64,000 nt of DNA from Irineochytrium annulatum (GCA_027600665.1 JADGJL010000008.1:1-64000), one strand, 5' to 3'; counted from the stretch's first letter, positions 24,886 to 34,984 are shown. A program made the numbers and translations. The notes: generated by a model not told the origin, from the sequence alone.

Positions 24886-25782
24886 ATGACAGATTTAGAG
24901 GTGTTCTCTGATTTATCAGAACGGTTGGATTATAATCTTCCTGATGTCCCCCTTTATGTCCGCAAAGGAAGCCTTCATCAATTTGATAATCATGCAGCAG
25001 TTGCACATTGGCATGTGGATCTGGAGTTTATCTATATATTAAAGGGATCAATGGATTTCTCGGTTAATGGAAGTATCACGCGATTGCATCAAGGAGACGG
25101 ACTTTTTGTGAATAGCCAACGTTTGCATTTTGGTTACGCTGCTGCGGATCACGACGATTGTTCGTTCCTGGTGGTCGTTATTCATCCCTCTATCCTTGGA
25201 GAGAAAACTTCATATCTTAAGACGTACTGGGAAGAGAAGTTCAGTTCCAATATGGCTGATTTTGTTGTACTCACAGAGCAGATGGCCTGGCAACAAGACA
25301 TCGTACAGTCCATTCAGGAACTCTATCGGGAAATGCATAGGGAACATACGCCTCCCAATCCACTTCGTTTGGTATCCCAAGCGTTGTCGTTGTGCGCTAC
25401 AATTGGCGATCAGTTGAAGCCTGTTTCCGGTCAACCTGGCATATTAACGCATGTTCAGGAAATGACTCAATTCATTCACCAGAACTATGATCAGAAGATA
25501 ACACTTGAGGAGATCGCATCTGCCGGAGCTGTTTGCAGAAGTCGATGTTGTCAATTGTTTAACAAATATGTGGGCCAATCGCCAAACAACTATGTCACCC
25601 AATATCGACTTCAGAAAAGCTGTGAAATGTTAAAAGAAACACGGAGATCCATAAGTGAAATTGCACTTGCCTGCGGTTTTCAAAGCTCCAGTTATTTTTC
25701 GTCCATTTTCCGAAAACAGATGGGTGTAGTTCCACAGCATTATCGCAAACAAGTTACCAACAACGACTCGGACCCCAAGTAA
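24886..25782 (+). CDS. AraC family transcriptional regulator
   Basis: A 298-residue regulator: N-terminal cupin domain (about 25-120, with HWHVDLEFIYILKGSMDF) and two C-terminal helix-turn-helix motifs (about 188-288, with EEIASAGAVCRSRCCQLFNKYVG and ISEIALACGFQSSSYFSSIFRKQMGVVPQHYR). Such proteins usually sense a sugar or other small ligand. The MATE gene is divergent across 123 bases and is the first candidate target. Confidence 0.92.
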   Translation: MTDLEVFSDLSERLDYNLPDVPLYVRKGSLHQFDNHAAVAHWHVDLEFIYILKGSMDFSVNGSITRLHQGDGLFVNSQRLHFGYAAADHDDCSFLVVVIHPSILGEKTSYLKTYWEEKFSSNMADFVVLTEQMAWQQDIVQSIQELYREMHREHTPPNPLRLVSQALSLCATIGDQLKPVSGQPGILTHVQEMTQFIHQNYDQKITLEEIASAGAVCRSRCCQLFNKYVGQSPNNYVTQYRLQKSCEMLKETRRSISEIALACGFQSSSYFSSIFRKQMGVVPQHYRKQVTNNDSDPK

Positions 25783-25862
25783 CGTTTTTATCCAATGAAA
25801 ATAAGGCAATCTTATGATTGCCCTATCGATTCGAATATGCAATACCTCTTAATAGACAAGGA

Positions 25863-26663
25863 TTACTGCAAATCCAGGATTTTTTGAACCGTTAGAAGAA
25901 CACCCTTTTCTTCGTTGGATTTCGTAATGAAACTTGCTGCTTTTTTCGTATTATCACAAGCATTACTTACTGCAAAGCTATATTTGGCGATGGCCATAAG
26001 CTCCACATCATTCTCACCGTCACCAAATGACATCGTCTCCTCGTATGTTACACCCAGCATGTCTTGCAGCTTCTTCACGGTCTCTCCTTTGTGTGTGTGT
26101 AATGCCGTAATATCCAGCCATCTGGCCTCCGAGTCAACAATGTAAATCTGTCCGAACATTGTACCCTCCACATGCGCTCTTAATGCTGTACTGCGTCCTT
26201 CTGTATCAAAGACCGTAATTTTGATAAATTGACTCTTGATGGTTTCGAAGGAATCTGTTTTGATTACACGTTCATAGGAGCCCTTCACGACTTCGTACAT
26301 TTCTTCCGAAATGGAAGAATGAACGTAAGCAGCATCGCTTGCACATACGATAAGAGTCATCGTGTTGTCGAAATCCTTAATTCGATCAATCGCCTTCATG
26401 GCAAGTTCCTTTTCCATGCTGAACTCTTTGATGACTTCACCATCTTTTTTGATTCGAGCAGCGCTGTCACCCAGAATCCAGACTCCTTTGCCATGCTCAT
26501 CAAACAGTTTTTCTACACGTTCACATTGTTTCCCGGTACAGGCTACAAAAGTAACTCCTTTTTGCTGCATCTCGGCATAAACCTTTTTGAAAAGTTCAAC
26601 ATCGTACGAACCCTTATTGTTCAAAAACGTTCCATCTAAATCAGTGACTACCAGTTTAATCAT
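25863..26663 (-). CDS. Cof-type HAD-IIB phosphatase
   Basis: A 266-residue haloacid-dehalogenase hydrolase. The nucleophile motif TDLDGTFLNN has Asp8 and Asp10 counted from the chosen start; FGDGENDVELM (about 212-222) is motif IV, and a C2B cap domain lies between. Family members dephosphorylate sugar phosphates, pyridoxal phosphate or related metabolites with Mg2+. The frame could start at 26678, but GGAGGG is correctly spaced for the ATG at 26663. It is a single gene. Confidence 0.9.
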   Translation of the reverse strand: MIKLVVTDLDGTFLNNKGSYDVELFKKVYAEMQQKGVTFVACTGKQCERVEKLFDEHGKGVWILGDSAARIKKDGEVIKEFSMEKELAMKAIDRIKDFDNTMTLIVCASDAAYVHSSISEEMYEVVKGSYERVIKTDSFETIKSQFIKITVFDTEGRSTALRAHVEGTMFGQIYIVDSEARWLDITALHTHKGETVKKLQDMLGVTYEETMSFGDGENDVELMAIAKYSFAVSNACDNTKKAASFITKSNEEKGVLLTVQKILDLQ

Positions 26664-26929
26664 ATTTATGCCCTCCATTGTATAATTTGTTTGTTCTCGT
26701 GCTTGAGATGATCCGCTTTATTCAAACACTTTATAATGTATATTTAATAAGTGTTTAAAAAAACTCATCATGAGTTCTACATGTATGATTGTGATCTCTC
26801 GCTACAAAACAAGATTAAAGTATGTAACTGGTTTCATGTCAATTTTTTTATTTTCTTATTCCAGTTGCAAGCGGCTCAAGAAATATGACGGACCGAGGGT
26901 AACTGAGAGATACAAGTGATCGCTTCATT

Positions 26930-27871
26930 TCACATTTCTTTTGGGTTATCCATCCAGTTCGTTCTCGATGTAATATCATTTTGACTTAAAAATCTCCTCA
27001 AATCATTGTTCAGTTGTAAAATCTCATTGTTCGCATTATTTGCATAATCCGGCAACATCATATCCCTAACCATTTTAGTTCGCAGCCATGTCATAAAAAA
27101 TAGATCCAACAATAAGTTCGGAAATTTAAGCACCATTTTAAAAATGGGCGGATCGAGTGAAACGCCAGCTTGTTGTATTGCCCTTAGATACGTTTTCAAA
27201 GTGACTGTTATTCGGTGGGCCGTCGTTCTGGTTCTGGCTGTTTTGTGATCAATGATCTTATGTTGAGGATGCAAAAAGCTCAACATGGCAATGTCTGATA
27301 CGGAATGTGTGATGAGATACGATTGCATATCCTTTTTAATAACGTAGGGAAGCTTGGCTGTCTTAAATAATTTTGCAAGGTTCTCTATACGCTCTGTCAC
27401 CACACCTTTAATTTCTCCAAATACAGTTGCAGCTATAAACTTTGGTAAAAATCGAGCATGTAATACTTCATCTTTAATCTGTCCTCCGAAGCCTGGAAAA
27501 GCTGGTAAAAGTCTATCTCCTACGATATCCAGCCACGAGGAAAATCCAATGGAGTTACTAGTCATCGTAATTATATTTTTGCTTTGATTATCTTTTAGCG
27601 CGAACAACGCTGATTCGGATCGATCATAACGAACGGTAACGAAAATAAAATCATATACATCGTCATGTTCGAGTGTATCAATGACATTCACTTCAATCGA
27701 TCTAACTGCCCCTTTTTCTACATATTGCAGGCCATTTTTTCTCAATGATTTATATCTATTCGAATGTGCAAACACGGTAACATCAAATCCTGCTTCAATA
27801 AACTTAATTGCGTACATGCTCCCGATAACACCTGCACCAAAAATTAAAATTCTTTCTTGTGTGGTTGACAT
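26930..27871 (-). CDS. ketopantoate reductase-like (ApbA/PanE family) protein
   Basis: About 313 residues. RILIFGAGVIGSMYA near the N-terminus is the NADP-binding motif, and the C-terminal helical domain is of the PanE type, although the usual catalytic Lys/Glu context is hard to place. True PanE reduces 2-dehydropantoate in pantothenate synthesis; many paralogues like this one act on other 2-keto acids. The frame opens at 27919, but GGGGGTG before the ATG at 27871 supports that start. A broken TetR gene faces it across about 150 bases and was probably its regulator. Confidence 0.85.
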   Translation of the reverse strand: MSTTQERILIFGAGVIGSMYAIKFIEAGFDVTVFAHSNRYKSLRKNGLQYVEKGAVRSIEVNVIDTLEHDDVYDFIFVTVRYDRSESALFALKDNQSKNIITMTSNSIGFSSWLDIVGDRLLPAFPGFGGQIKDEVLHARFLPKFIAATVFGEIKGVVTERIENLAKLFKTAKLPYVIKKDMQSYLITHSVSDIAMLSFLHPQHKIIDHKTARTRTTAHRITVTLKTYLRAIQQAGVSLDPPIFKMVLKFPNLLLDLFFMTWLRTKMVRDMMLPDYANNANNEILQLNNDLRRFLSQNDITSRTNWMDNPKEM

Positions 27872-28018
27872 GATCCACCCCCCTAGGTAATATTTCTCCT
27901 TTTGATTATCAGACAACATGTTGTATGATGCGATTATAAATCTTCATTATGCCTTGATCAACCAGCAGTTTTTTAATATTTGTCGGATAATACTCGTATT
28001 CCATAACAGGAGGAAAAC

Positions 28019-28380
28019 ATGAAAAAGCAACCTCAAATAACGGAGAAAACAAGACAAAAGTTTATAGAAGTTTTCTGTGAGCTATATAGTCAAAAGCCGA
28101 TTGAAAAAATTTCGGTTCAGGAAATTGCAAATAACTCAGGATATAACCGCAGCACCTTTTATCAATACTTTACGGACATTTAAGCATTGTTAGACGCTGT
28201 TGAAAATGATCTGTTGAATGACATATAACGCCATACTTAATTGAGTTTTACCTGACAACTTCCCTTGCTTTATTTCGTCTTTGGCTCCAGCGTGAAAAGG
28301 ATTTATCATCAGAAGAATTTCTCAATTTAGTGCAGAACCTATACTCAAGAGGAATTACCCATCTGGATCAATACTAAGGG
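28019..28380 (+). pseudogene. TetR family regulator, disrupted
   Basis: An ATG at 28019 behind AGGAGG opens a frame with a clear TetR helix-turn-helix (FIEVFCELYSQKPIEKISVQEI, then NNSGYNRSTFYQYFTDI). It hits TAA at 28181-28183, exactly where family members have a Tyr, and goes on in the same frame as ALLDAVENDLLNDI before a second stop. Homology-like sequence in shifted frames continues towards 28380. The gene is broken by at least one nonsense change and probable frameshifts. Its partner would be the divergent PanE-like gene, which may now be unregulated. Confidence 0.8.
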
Positions 28381-28443
28381 ATAATTGATTCCTGTGGCGG
28401 TGGCATCTCATAGGCTCCTGCCTTCTGTTACATCGCTCCCTTT

Positions 28444-28494
28444 AAAAAAGAAAAACTCGTACAGGCAGGGTATTTACTTCCCTGCCTGTACGAG
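28444..28494 (-). terminator. terminator of fbp
   Basis: Perfect 15-base arms beginning CTCGTACAGGCAGGG (28456-28470 and 28480-28494), followed on the minus strand by TTTTTCTTTTTT. It lies about 55 bases after the fbp stop. Confidence 0.92.
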
Positions 28495-28548
28495 CGTCTG
28501 TGCTTAATTACACTCCGACATTTAATCCGGATGTTTTTAGCAATCGTT

Positions 28549-30519
28549 TTAATTCATATAGTGATATTCCAGAAGGTCCTTCAAATTTGAGATTTTCTGC
28601 AGTAGCTTCTCTCCAACATTGGTTTCCTTCACCAGTTTTCGTTCCAGTTCCTTATCCACCAGTCTTTTTACAGACAATACGTCCGTTCCGTTGCATAACA
28701 CATCTTCTTTTGAATTAAATTTCTGATGGGCGACGAGCTGCATGCCAAAGGAATTAAACAGCAACGTATATCCGGCAATGCCCGTTGTGGATTGATAGGC
28801 TTTGGAAAAACCGCCGTCAATCACGATCATTTTACCGTTTGCTTTAACAGGGCTCTCTCCACGAATTTCTTTGACTGGCGTGTGGCCGTTAATGACATGT
28901 CCATGATCCGGATTCAAATCAAACTCCTGCAGGATTTTCCGGCACACCTCTTCATTCTCACGTAAATGGTAGTAGGGATTCTTGTTCTCCTTATGTGCTT
29001 CTTTATCCTGGATAAAATACCGTTCAAACGTAGTCATTTCTCTCTTTCCAAAGAGCGAGGAACATTCCCCTGTCCAGATGTACCATACCATATCCGTCGC
29101 CAGATCTTCTGTCTCCTCCGGATGCGCGAAGGCGTAGCGTAGATAATCTTCAAAAACATCAAGCAATTGACGACCCGCATATGTCTTGTCTTCAATCTGC
29201 ATTTCTTCCATATTTCCTTCTTCATCCAAAGGAATACAGCCGTGGATTAACAAATTCCCGTTGTATTTTAAATAAAGACTACCCTTCTTCATAAGAAAGT
29301 TCATATGTCTGGCCAGCTTTTCGGAATGCTGAACGGAGAACAGGAGCTTTTCCATTACCTGACGTTCTTCTTCCAGCAATTGCTCAGGCTGCTGCGGATT
29401 TACGGTGCTAAAACAGGTGTTTTCCAATGTGTACGTTTTTCCGCAGATATTAATTTCATTGTTGTCGTAATCAATCTTCTCCAGCAAAAGTCTTTCAGAC
29501 ATATTGAAGTATGGACGTCTCTTAATAATCGGGATTTCCAGTTTAAACTGGATCATGGCAATGGCCTGGTGAATTTTGGTGATCTGCAGAATTTCCTGCT
29601 CCGATACGTTATGGCCAGCTTGAAGTTTAGGTCTAAAGGGCAGATTGTCTTCGTAATATTTCTCCGCCAGATTTAGCAGTGGGCGCAGATTAATTCCGTA
29701 CACATCTTCAATGATGTCCAGATTATCGTACCTGGCACAGATCCGGATAATATTCGCAAGGCAGACCAGAGAACCCGCATAAGCACCGATCCAGAGGACA
29801 TCATGGTTCCCCCACTGAATGTCTACAGAATGGTAGTTGATTAGCGTGTCCATAATTTTATCAGGGTCCGGCCCCCGGTCATAGATATCTCCAACCACAT
29901 GAAGATGGTCAACTACCAGGCGTTGGGTCGTATAAGCAAGGCCGATGATGAGCTTGTCCGCCTGTCCCAAGGATATAATTTGTCGATATATTTCCTCGTA
30001 ATAAGGGTCCTTATTGTTGGTCGAGTCCGTCTTATATAGAAGCTCTTCTACAATATATACATACTGCTCCGGCAGAGCTTTACGCAATTTCGAGCGCGTA
30101 TACTTGGAAGAGGCATAAGAGATAAGCTTAAGCATGTGTTCAATCGTTCGTCTATACCACTTGTTCAGAGCCTGTTTATTGCTCAGTTCACCTATGACCA
30201 GCTGTATTTTTTCTTCCGGATAATAAACCAAAGCGGCAAAATCATTGATTTCTTGATCTGTCCAAGATTCCCGGAATAATTCTTTGATTTTCTCTCTGAC
30301 GGTACCCGAACCGTTTCTTAGTACATGCTGAAATGCCTGGAACTCCCCATGCAAATCGCTGACAAAATGCTCGGTTCCCTTCGGGAGATTGGAGATCGCT
30401 TCAAGGTTGATGATCTCGGTTACGATCTTTTCTTCCGTATCATATTTTTCGGCCAATAAATCTAGAAACTGCTCATCCAAAACAGATGTCCCCCTCCAAA
30501 GAAGTAATGTCTTCCCCAA
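28549..30519 (-). CDS. fbp: fructose-1,6-bisphosphatase, class III
   Basis: A 656-residue enzyme of the large Firmicute class III type (B. subtilis Fbp). Metal-binding phosphoesterase motifs are visible: [19 protein letters not shown] (about 54-72), [15 protein letters not shown] (about 212-226), [14 protein letters not shown] (about 236-249), NGHTPVKE and DGGFSKAYQ near the C-terminus. It hydrolyses fructose-1,6-bisphosphate in gluconeogenesis and is usually Mn2+-dependent. It is a single gene with a strong terminator. Confidence 0.96.
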   Translation of the reverse strand: MGKTLLLWRGTSVLDEQFLDLLAEKYDTEEKIVTEIINLEAISNLPKGTEHFVSDLHGEFQAFQHVLRNGSGTVREKIKELFRESWTDQEINDFAALVYYPEEKIQLVIGELSNKQALNKWYRRTIEHMLKLISYASSKYTRSKLRKALPEQYVYIVEELLYKTDSTNNKDPYYEEIYRQIISLGQADKLIIGLAYTTQRLVVDHLHVVGDIYDRGPDPDKIMDTLINYHSVDIQWGNHDVLWIGAYAGSLVCLANIIRICARYDNLDIIEDVYGINLRPLLNLAEKYYEDNLPFRPKLQAGHNVSEQEILQITKIHQAIAMIQFKLEIPIIKRRPYFNMSERLLLEKIDYDNNEINICGKTYTLENTCFSTVNPQQPEQLLEEERQVMEKLLFSVQHSEKLARHMNFLMKKGSLYLKYNGNLLIHGCIPLDEEGNMEEMQIEDKTYAGRQLLDVFEDYLRYAFAHPEETEDLATDMVWYIWTGECSSLFGKREMTTFERYFIQDKEAHKENKNPYYHLRENEEVCRKILQEFDLNPDHGHVINGHTPVKEIRGESPVKANGKMIVIDGGFSKAYQSTTGIAGYTLLFNSFGMQLVAHQKFNSKEDVLCNGTDVLSVKRLVDKELERKLVKETNVGEKLLQKISNLKDLLEYHYMN

Positions 30520-30567
30520 TCATACTCCAATTCGTCGTAGATGAACAAATTTCATTGAAACTGTACG

Positions 30568-30972
30568 TTAATGTCTATCTTTAAACCGTTTAATCGCATC
30601 CTCAGTCACGGGCTCAAAAAGGTTAAGTAGGTTGCCATCGGGATCGCGGAACAGCATGGAACGGTTTCCCCACGGCATCATGGTCGGTTCTTTTACCCAA
30701 TGATCGACAAATGACTTTAAGCGCTCATATTCGGCTTCTACATCATCGACTCGAAACTCAATAATGACAGTACGGTTATGAGCGCTCAGTACAGCATCCG
30801 TACCGAATAACTGTGCCGTCTGGGTATGTCCTATTGCAAGGGTACATGATGGCACAACGAGTTCGGCAAATACCGGTGCAGGTCGTTCTGCCGTAACCTC
30901 CAAGACTTTTTCGTAGAACTCAACGAGACGATCCACGTCGTCAGTAATGATGCGTACAGAAGAAAAATTCAC
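30568..30972 (-). CDS. VOC/glyoxalase superfamily protein
   Basis: A 134-residue protein with two beta-alpha-beta-beta-beta modules of the vicinal-oxygen-chelate fold (SSVRIITDDVDRLVEFYEKVL at the N-terminus and SMLFRDPDGNLLNLFEPV near 108-125). Glyoxalases, dioxygenases and drug-binding proteins share the fold; the metal ligands cannot be assigned clearly, so function stays open. A ribosome binding site AAAGGATG precedes the ATG. It is independent of fbp. Confidence 0.88.
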   Translation of the reverse strand: MNFSSVRIITDDVDRLVEFYEKVLEVTAERPAPVFAELVVPSCTLAIGHTQTAQLFGTDAVLSAHNRTVIIEFRVDDVEAEYERLKSFVDHWVKEPTMMPWGNRSMLFRDPDGNLLNLFEPVTEDAIKRFKDRH

Positions 30973-31070
30973 AATATATCATCCTTTCTAAATCTAACTG
31001 TGTCCTATTTTTTTGTAAAACAGACATGTTACTTATCCATATCTTTTACTTTTACATATCCAATGATAAA

Positions 31071-31106
31071 AAAACGCTACTGACAACGTTATGTCAGTAG
31101 CGTTTT
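31071..31106 (-). terminator. bidirectional hairpin terminator
   Basis: Perfect 14-base arms beginning AAAACGCTACTGAC (31071-31084 and 31093-31106), followed by T runs on both strands. It ends the membrane-protein gene at 31127. Confidence 0.88.
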
Positions 31107-31126
31107 AAAATGATTGGGGCTTTCTT

Positions 31127-31721
31127 TCACTTCACTCTAAAGTTATTTTGAGCATATTTGGATACGACAGGTACCGCACTGAACAGATAGCCTACAGTCA
31201 ACACAATTAAGACAACAGTGAGCACCCACAGAGTTGGACCTAAAAACATCGTTATAACAAAGCCTAATGAAATAAGACTGTTCACTAATGTAAAAAGAGG
31301 ATTATTGGTGTCCAACTCCGTTGTGTAGGGTTGGAATACATAATATACCAATAAATGATGTACTGAGAAAAATATGGACAGTGTCATCGTCATAAACCAG
31401 ATGGCAAGCAATGTACTTATATCCTTTCCTTCAGACAAAACAAGTATAGAGATACTTAGTACGGCTGCTAGACACGCACCTAATTTTAGGTTTAAGGATA
31501 ATACACTTCTAAATCTTAGACGAAAATGTTGCTTCGCATGCTTGCGATAAAAGGAGTAGCGCATAAGCTGCATATCACAATGGTAAAATAGCCCCTTACA
31601 AACCTCTCGACCTATTGTCAGGCTTAGCATAGCCATAATGAGTATAGGCGTAAATCGTTCCACCGTGTTTAGAGTTACTGTTCTCATTTGCAAACATATA
31701 TAAAAGTTGTGTCGTTTTCAT
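31127..31721 (-). pseudogene. polytopic membrane protein gene with N-terminal frameshift
   Basis: The body of the gene (31127-31693) encodes 188 residues with about five membrane segments and the cytoplasmic loop MRYSFYRKHAKQHFRLRFRSVL, in the style of ABC-2-like export permeases; the family is uncertain. This frame has no usable start: the only candidates (TTG 31693, ATG 31687) lack a ribosome binding site. A good start, ATG at 31721 behind GAGAGGA, opens the neighbouring frame (MKTTQLLYMFANENS) and then runs to a stop at 31596. A single-base shift near 31690 would join the two. Either a recent frameshift or a sequencing error. Confidence 0.6.
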
Positions 31722-31904
31722 ATAATCAGTCCTCTCATTATTTTGAGAATCGTCTTTCTTGATCGATATAGCCAATATTGGTAAAATAGACAATCCTTCA
31801 TAATGTATTCAATTTTGAACGTAGAATCCCTCTCTTGGAACCACTTTATATAAAGTATATGATCTTATTAATTTCTAGATTCTTATTTTTTCCGTCAGGA
31901 AACG

Positions 31905-31965
31905 ATAAAAAAAGCCGCCAAAATAGCGACTTGAATGAGCATATGTTCTTCTTGTCCCTCGACAT
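31905..31965 (-). repeat. 60-base terminator repeat, copy 1
   Basis: Lies directly after the stop of the histidine phosphatase gene. On the minus strand it reads GGACAAGAAGAACATATG, then a stem AAGTCGCT/GGCGGCTT and a run of T. It is similar to copies at 34925-34984 and 35870-35934. The stem and T run indicate an intrinsic terminator. Confidence 0.75.
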
Positions 31966-32595
31966 CTAAGACATTCCAGCTTGCTGTAAAACATCTTCTA
32001 ATTTCAATTTTCCAACAACTTGATACCCTTTATGGTCTCCCAGTGGTTTAATAATGACTGTCTCCATACTCGAGAGTTCTCCTAATCCCAGACCGCTAGG
32101 AAAAGAGTGAGCTACAATAAGCCTGTTCGAATTCGTTGGAGAGGTTTGCTCTACTTCATTTGTAAATGCTTGAATTGTACTGTTTATATTTTCTGTGTCC
32201 AGATTTTGACTGAGTTTATATATGTTTAACCAAAATGTATTTTCTTTTACATTTTGTGCACCAAACGCAATCTGAGCAGTTTGGAGAGTTCTACACAGGG
32301 GACTTGCTTCCACGGGGAAATGGACGGGGATATTTAGTTTCCGAATAGCATGACCATATTTTTCTGCCTGTTCCTTTCCAAGCGCACTTAAATTCCTCTG
32401 TGTGGAGCAATCTGTCAGACTAAAATCTGGTTGATCAACTCCAACTGTTGCATCTCCATGTCGGACATAAAGGATGTAACCCCCTTTTTGTAGATCACTA
32501 ATGAGAGAAGATGTGGATATTTCTGATGCTTCGGCAGTATGATATGCTCCAAAGAACAGAAAAAGACTAATGGCTAGAACGGTTAAACGGTACAT
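31966..32595 (-). CDS. secreted histidine phosphatase superfamily protein
   Basis: A 209-residue protein with a cleavable signal peptide (about 1-23, ending AEA) and a branch-2-like phosphoglycerate-mutase fold. The catalytic RHG is at 45-47 (Arg45, His46), and a second His is in LIVAHSFPSG (about 164). It probably acts outside the membrane on a phosphate ester; the substrate is unknown. Single gene; the 60-base repeat copy 1 begins at its stop codon and supplies the terminator. Confidence 0.87.
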   Translation of the reverse strand: MYRLTVLAISLFLFFGAYHTAEASEISTSSLISDLQKGGYILYVRHGDATVGVDQPDFSLTDCSTQRNLSALGKEQAEKYGHAIRKLNIPVHFPVEASPLCRTLQTAQIAFGAQNVKENTFWLNIYKLSQNLDTENINSTIQAFTNEVEQTSPTNSNRLIVAHSFPSGLGLGELSSMETVIIKPLGDHKGYQVVGKLKLEDVLQQAGMS

Positions 32596-32842
32596 GGATT
32601 TCCCCCCCTTTTTCTCCCTACTCTCCCCCTTCTTATCATTTTTTATTCAACATTTCTTCTCCTTGGGGGACATCAAAAATCGATAAATCCTCTCCTTTGA
32701 AAAAGAGGACTTTCTCCTCACCTGTTTCAATACACGTCGAATTGTTTTATGTTATCAACAGCTGGCTTTCCGAATGATAACTAGCCGGACTAGCACATAC
32801 TAAGGAAAAGTTGGATGAAGATTACATAATGGAGGTCTCATC

Positions 32843-34399
32843 ATGGTATTTACCATCACAATTATCATCGTTGCACTGTTTGCAATATGGGGGGGCGTCG
32901 CTCCTGATCAGCTGGCGGATGCAGCAAACGTTGCCTACAACTTCTCTATTCAGAATTTTGGCTGGTTTTATTTGTTAGCGACACTGTTCTTCCTGATCTT
33001 TGCTTTTTATCTGGCATTCAGCCGATTTGGCGGGATCAGGCTGGGGGATGACGATGATGAACCGGAATATTCTACGATTTCCTGGCTGTCCATGCTGTTT
33101 AGCGCTGGTATGGGAATCGGACTGGTTTTCTGGGGAGTTGCCGAGCCCCTGTCCCACTATTTATCTGCCCCGGAAGGAGCAGAAGCCGGAACTGCGCAGG
33201 CAGCAAGACTTTCCATGCGTTATTCCTTCTTTCACTGGGGGCTGCATCCTTGGGCGATTTATACCGTTATCGGTTTGGCGCTCGCTTACTTCCAGTTCCG
33301 GAAAGGTTATAAAGGGTTGATCAGTTCTACCTTTATTCCTCTGATCGGTGAGCGTCTTGCGGCTGGCTGGCTTGGCAAGATCATTGATATTCTGGCTGTT
33401 ATTGCCACCATCTTTGGTGTTGCAACCTCTCTTGGATTGGGTGCACTTCAGATTGGTGGGGGACTGGATTACTTATTCGGTATTCCTAACTCGACGTTGT
33501 CCCAGATTGTCATTATCTCAATTGTAACCGTACTGTTTCTAATCTCGGCAACCTCCGGTCTGGATAAAGGGATTAAGATTCTAAGCAACACCAACCTCGT
33601 TATAGCTGTGCTATTGATGGTGTTTGTATTAGCGACTGGACCGACTTCTTTCATATTTGACACATTCACGACAACCTTGGGCAGTTATATGCAGAATATT
33701 ATTAACATGAGTTTGAGATTGACGCCGTTCTCAAGAGAAACCTGGATTGGAGCATGGACGTTATTTTACTGGGCTTGGTGGATCGCATGGGCTCCTTTTG
33801 TCGGCACTTTTATCGCAAGAGTATCCAGAGGCAGAACCATCAAGGAATTTGTAATTTACGTCATGGTTATTCCAAGCCTTTTCGGATTTATATGGTTCTC
33901 AGTCTTCGGCGGAACCGGACTTCACATGGAATTGTTCAATGCCGCTCATCTGGCGGAAGCCGTCAAGGAAGATGCGACAACCGCCCTATTCCTTATGTTG
34001 GAGCAGTTGCCTTTGGGCTCGATCGTAGCATTCATCGCAACACTCCTCATCATGACCTTCTTTATTACGTCGGCTGATTCGGCTACCTTTGTGTTAGGCA
34101 TGCTGTCTTCAGATGGCAAACTAAACCCAAGTACAAGAGTGAAATTGACTTGGGGAATCATGCAGTCCGCTATTGCGGTAGTGTTGCTGATTAGTGGGGG
34201 ATTGAACGGCCTCCAGACGGCCTCCATCGTGTCTGCATTGCCGTTCGCTGTAGTCCTTATCGGGATGTGTTTCTCCCTGCTCAAGGCACTGCAGGCTGAG
34301 GACAAAGAGCGACGTCAGAAGGAAAAACGGCAGCGCCAAAAGCTGAAACGACTGCTGGAGGAACAAGAAAACTTGCAGCCTGAAGTTCCGGGCACGTAA
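32843..34399 (+). CDS. BCCT family glycine betaine/choline transporter (OpuD-like)
   Basis: A 518-residue Na+-coupled betaine/carnitine/choline transporter with 12 helices. Hallmarks are GMGIGLVFWGVAEPLSHY (about 91-108), FFHWGLHPWAIY and the signature WAWWIAWAPFVGTFIARVSRGRTIKEF (about 308-334). It resembles B. subtilis OpuD along its whole length and should import osmoprotectants. A charged C-terminal tail (about 485-518, KERRQKEKRQRQKLKRLLEEQE) is rich in Lys/Arg/Gln and probably senses osmotic strength, as in other BCCT carriers. Single gene with a strong terminator. Confidence 0.94.
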   Translation: MVFTITIIIVALFAIWGGVAPDQLADAANVAYNFSIQNFGWFYLLATLFFLIFAFYLAFSRFGGIRLGDDDDEPEYSTISWLSMLFSAGMGIGLVFWGVAEPLSHYLSAPEGAEAGTAQAARLSMRYSFFHWGLHPWAIYTVIGLALAYFQFRKGYKGLISSTFIPLIGERLAAGWLGKIIDILAVIATIFGVATSLGLGALQIGGGLDYLFGIPNSTLSQIVIISIVTVLFLISATSGLDKGIKILSNTNLVIAVLLMVFVLATGPTSFIFDTFTTTLGSYMQNIINMSLRLTPFSRETWIGAWTLFYWAWWIAWAPFVGTFIARVSRGRTIKEFVIYVMVIPSLFGFIWFSVFGGTGLHMELFNAAHLAEAVKEDATTALFLMLEQLPLGSIVAFIATLLIMTFFITSADSATFVLGMLSSDGKLNPSTRVKLTWGIMQSAIAVVLLISGGLNGLQTASIVSALPFAVVLIGMCFSLLKALQAEDKERRQKEKRQRQKLKRLLEEQENLQPEVPGT

Positions 34400-34444
34400 T
34401 GGAATGTAGTACAATCTTCTCCTTCTATTACATGCAAGTACATA

Positions 34445-34480
34445 AAAAAACCAAAGTTCCAATCGGAACTTTGGTTTTTT
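34445..34480. terminator. bidirectional terminator between the BCCT gene and the small peptide gene
   Basis: Arms AAAAAACCAAAGTTCC and its complement (34445-34460 and 34465-34480) with a 4-base loop and T runs on both strands. It can serve both the plus-strand transporter gene and the minus-strand small peptide gene. Confidence 0.92.
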
Positions 34481-34524
34481 TTTATGTAACATTTGAAGTT
34501 TTTTGATTCCTGTTGACTTTTGCA

Positions 34525-34686
34525 TCAGGTGCTTTGGATAGCTTTAATAACTTCAACCTTTTTATCTCCTGCCGACTTCGCTACCTCTAATGTTGTTTTA
34601 CCTTGGAAAACGACGATTCCGCCAGTAGCCAGCATAGAAACGATTAAAGCTGCGCTAACGGCTGTGCAAAGTTTCTTCTTGATCAT
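34525..34686 (-). CDS. small exported or membrane-anchored peptide, 53 residues
   Basis: ATG at 34686 with CGGAGGT seven bases upstream opens a 53-residue frame: a basic N-terminus (MIKKK), a hydrophobic signal-like segment (about 7-26) and a short charged tail (TTLEVAKSAGDKKVEVIKAIQST). The general plan resembles Phr-type signalling prepeptides, but no Rap receptor gene is near, so this is only a comparison. The longer frame from 34758 has no ribosome binding site. Unknown function. Confidence 0.6.
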   Translation of the reverse strand: MIKKKLCTAVSAALIVSMLATGGIVVFQGKTTLEVAKSAGDKKVEVIKAIQST

Positions 34687-34924
34687 AACGATACCTCCGA
34701 TTTTTTTATATGGATTCACGTCACTCAACACAATGTGCCGTGCCGATCCCGTAATCAATTTCTACTTATACTTTGTCTCGAACAATTACATTATTTCACT
34801 TTTATATTCGGTATTCCCATCGATTATTTTATTATAGCTTACTGACAATGATTGTAAAAGGTTTAATTGGAGATACAACATGATAACAAGTCCTTTTTTC
34901 TTCAATCGAAACACGAACTTGTAC

Positions 34925-34984
34925 AAAAAAAATAAGCCGCTGAAATAGCGATTTAATGAAAATATGTTCGTGTCCTTTGACATT
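34925..34984 (-). repeat. 60-base terminator repeat, copy 2
   Basis: Lies 25 bases after the stop of the pentapeptide gene. On the minus strand: AAATGTCAAAGGACACGAAC, then the stem AAATCGCT/AGCGGCTT and a long T run. Closely similar to copy 1. The rest of 34687-35009 shows no gene I can support. Confidence 0.75.
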
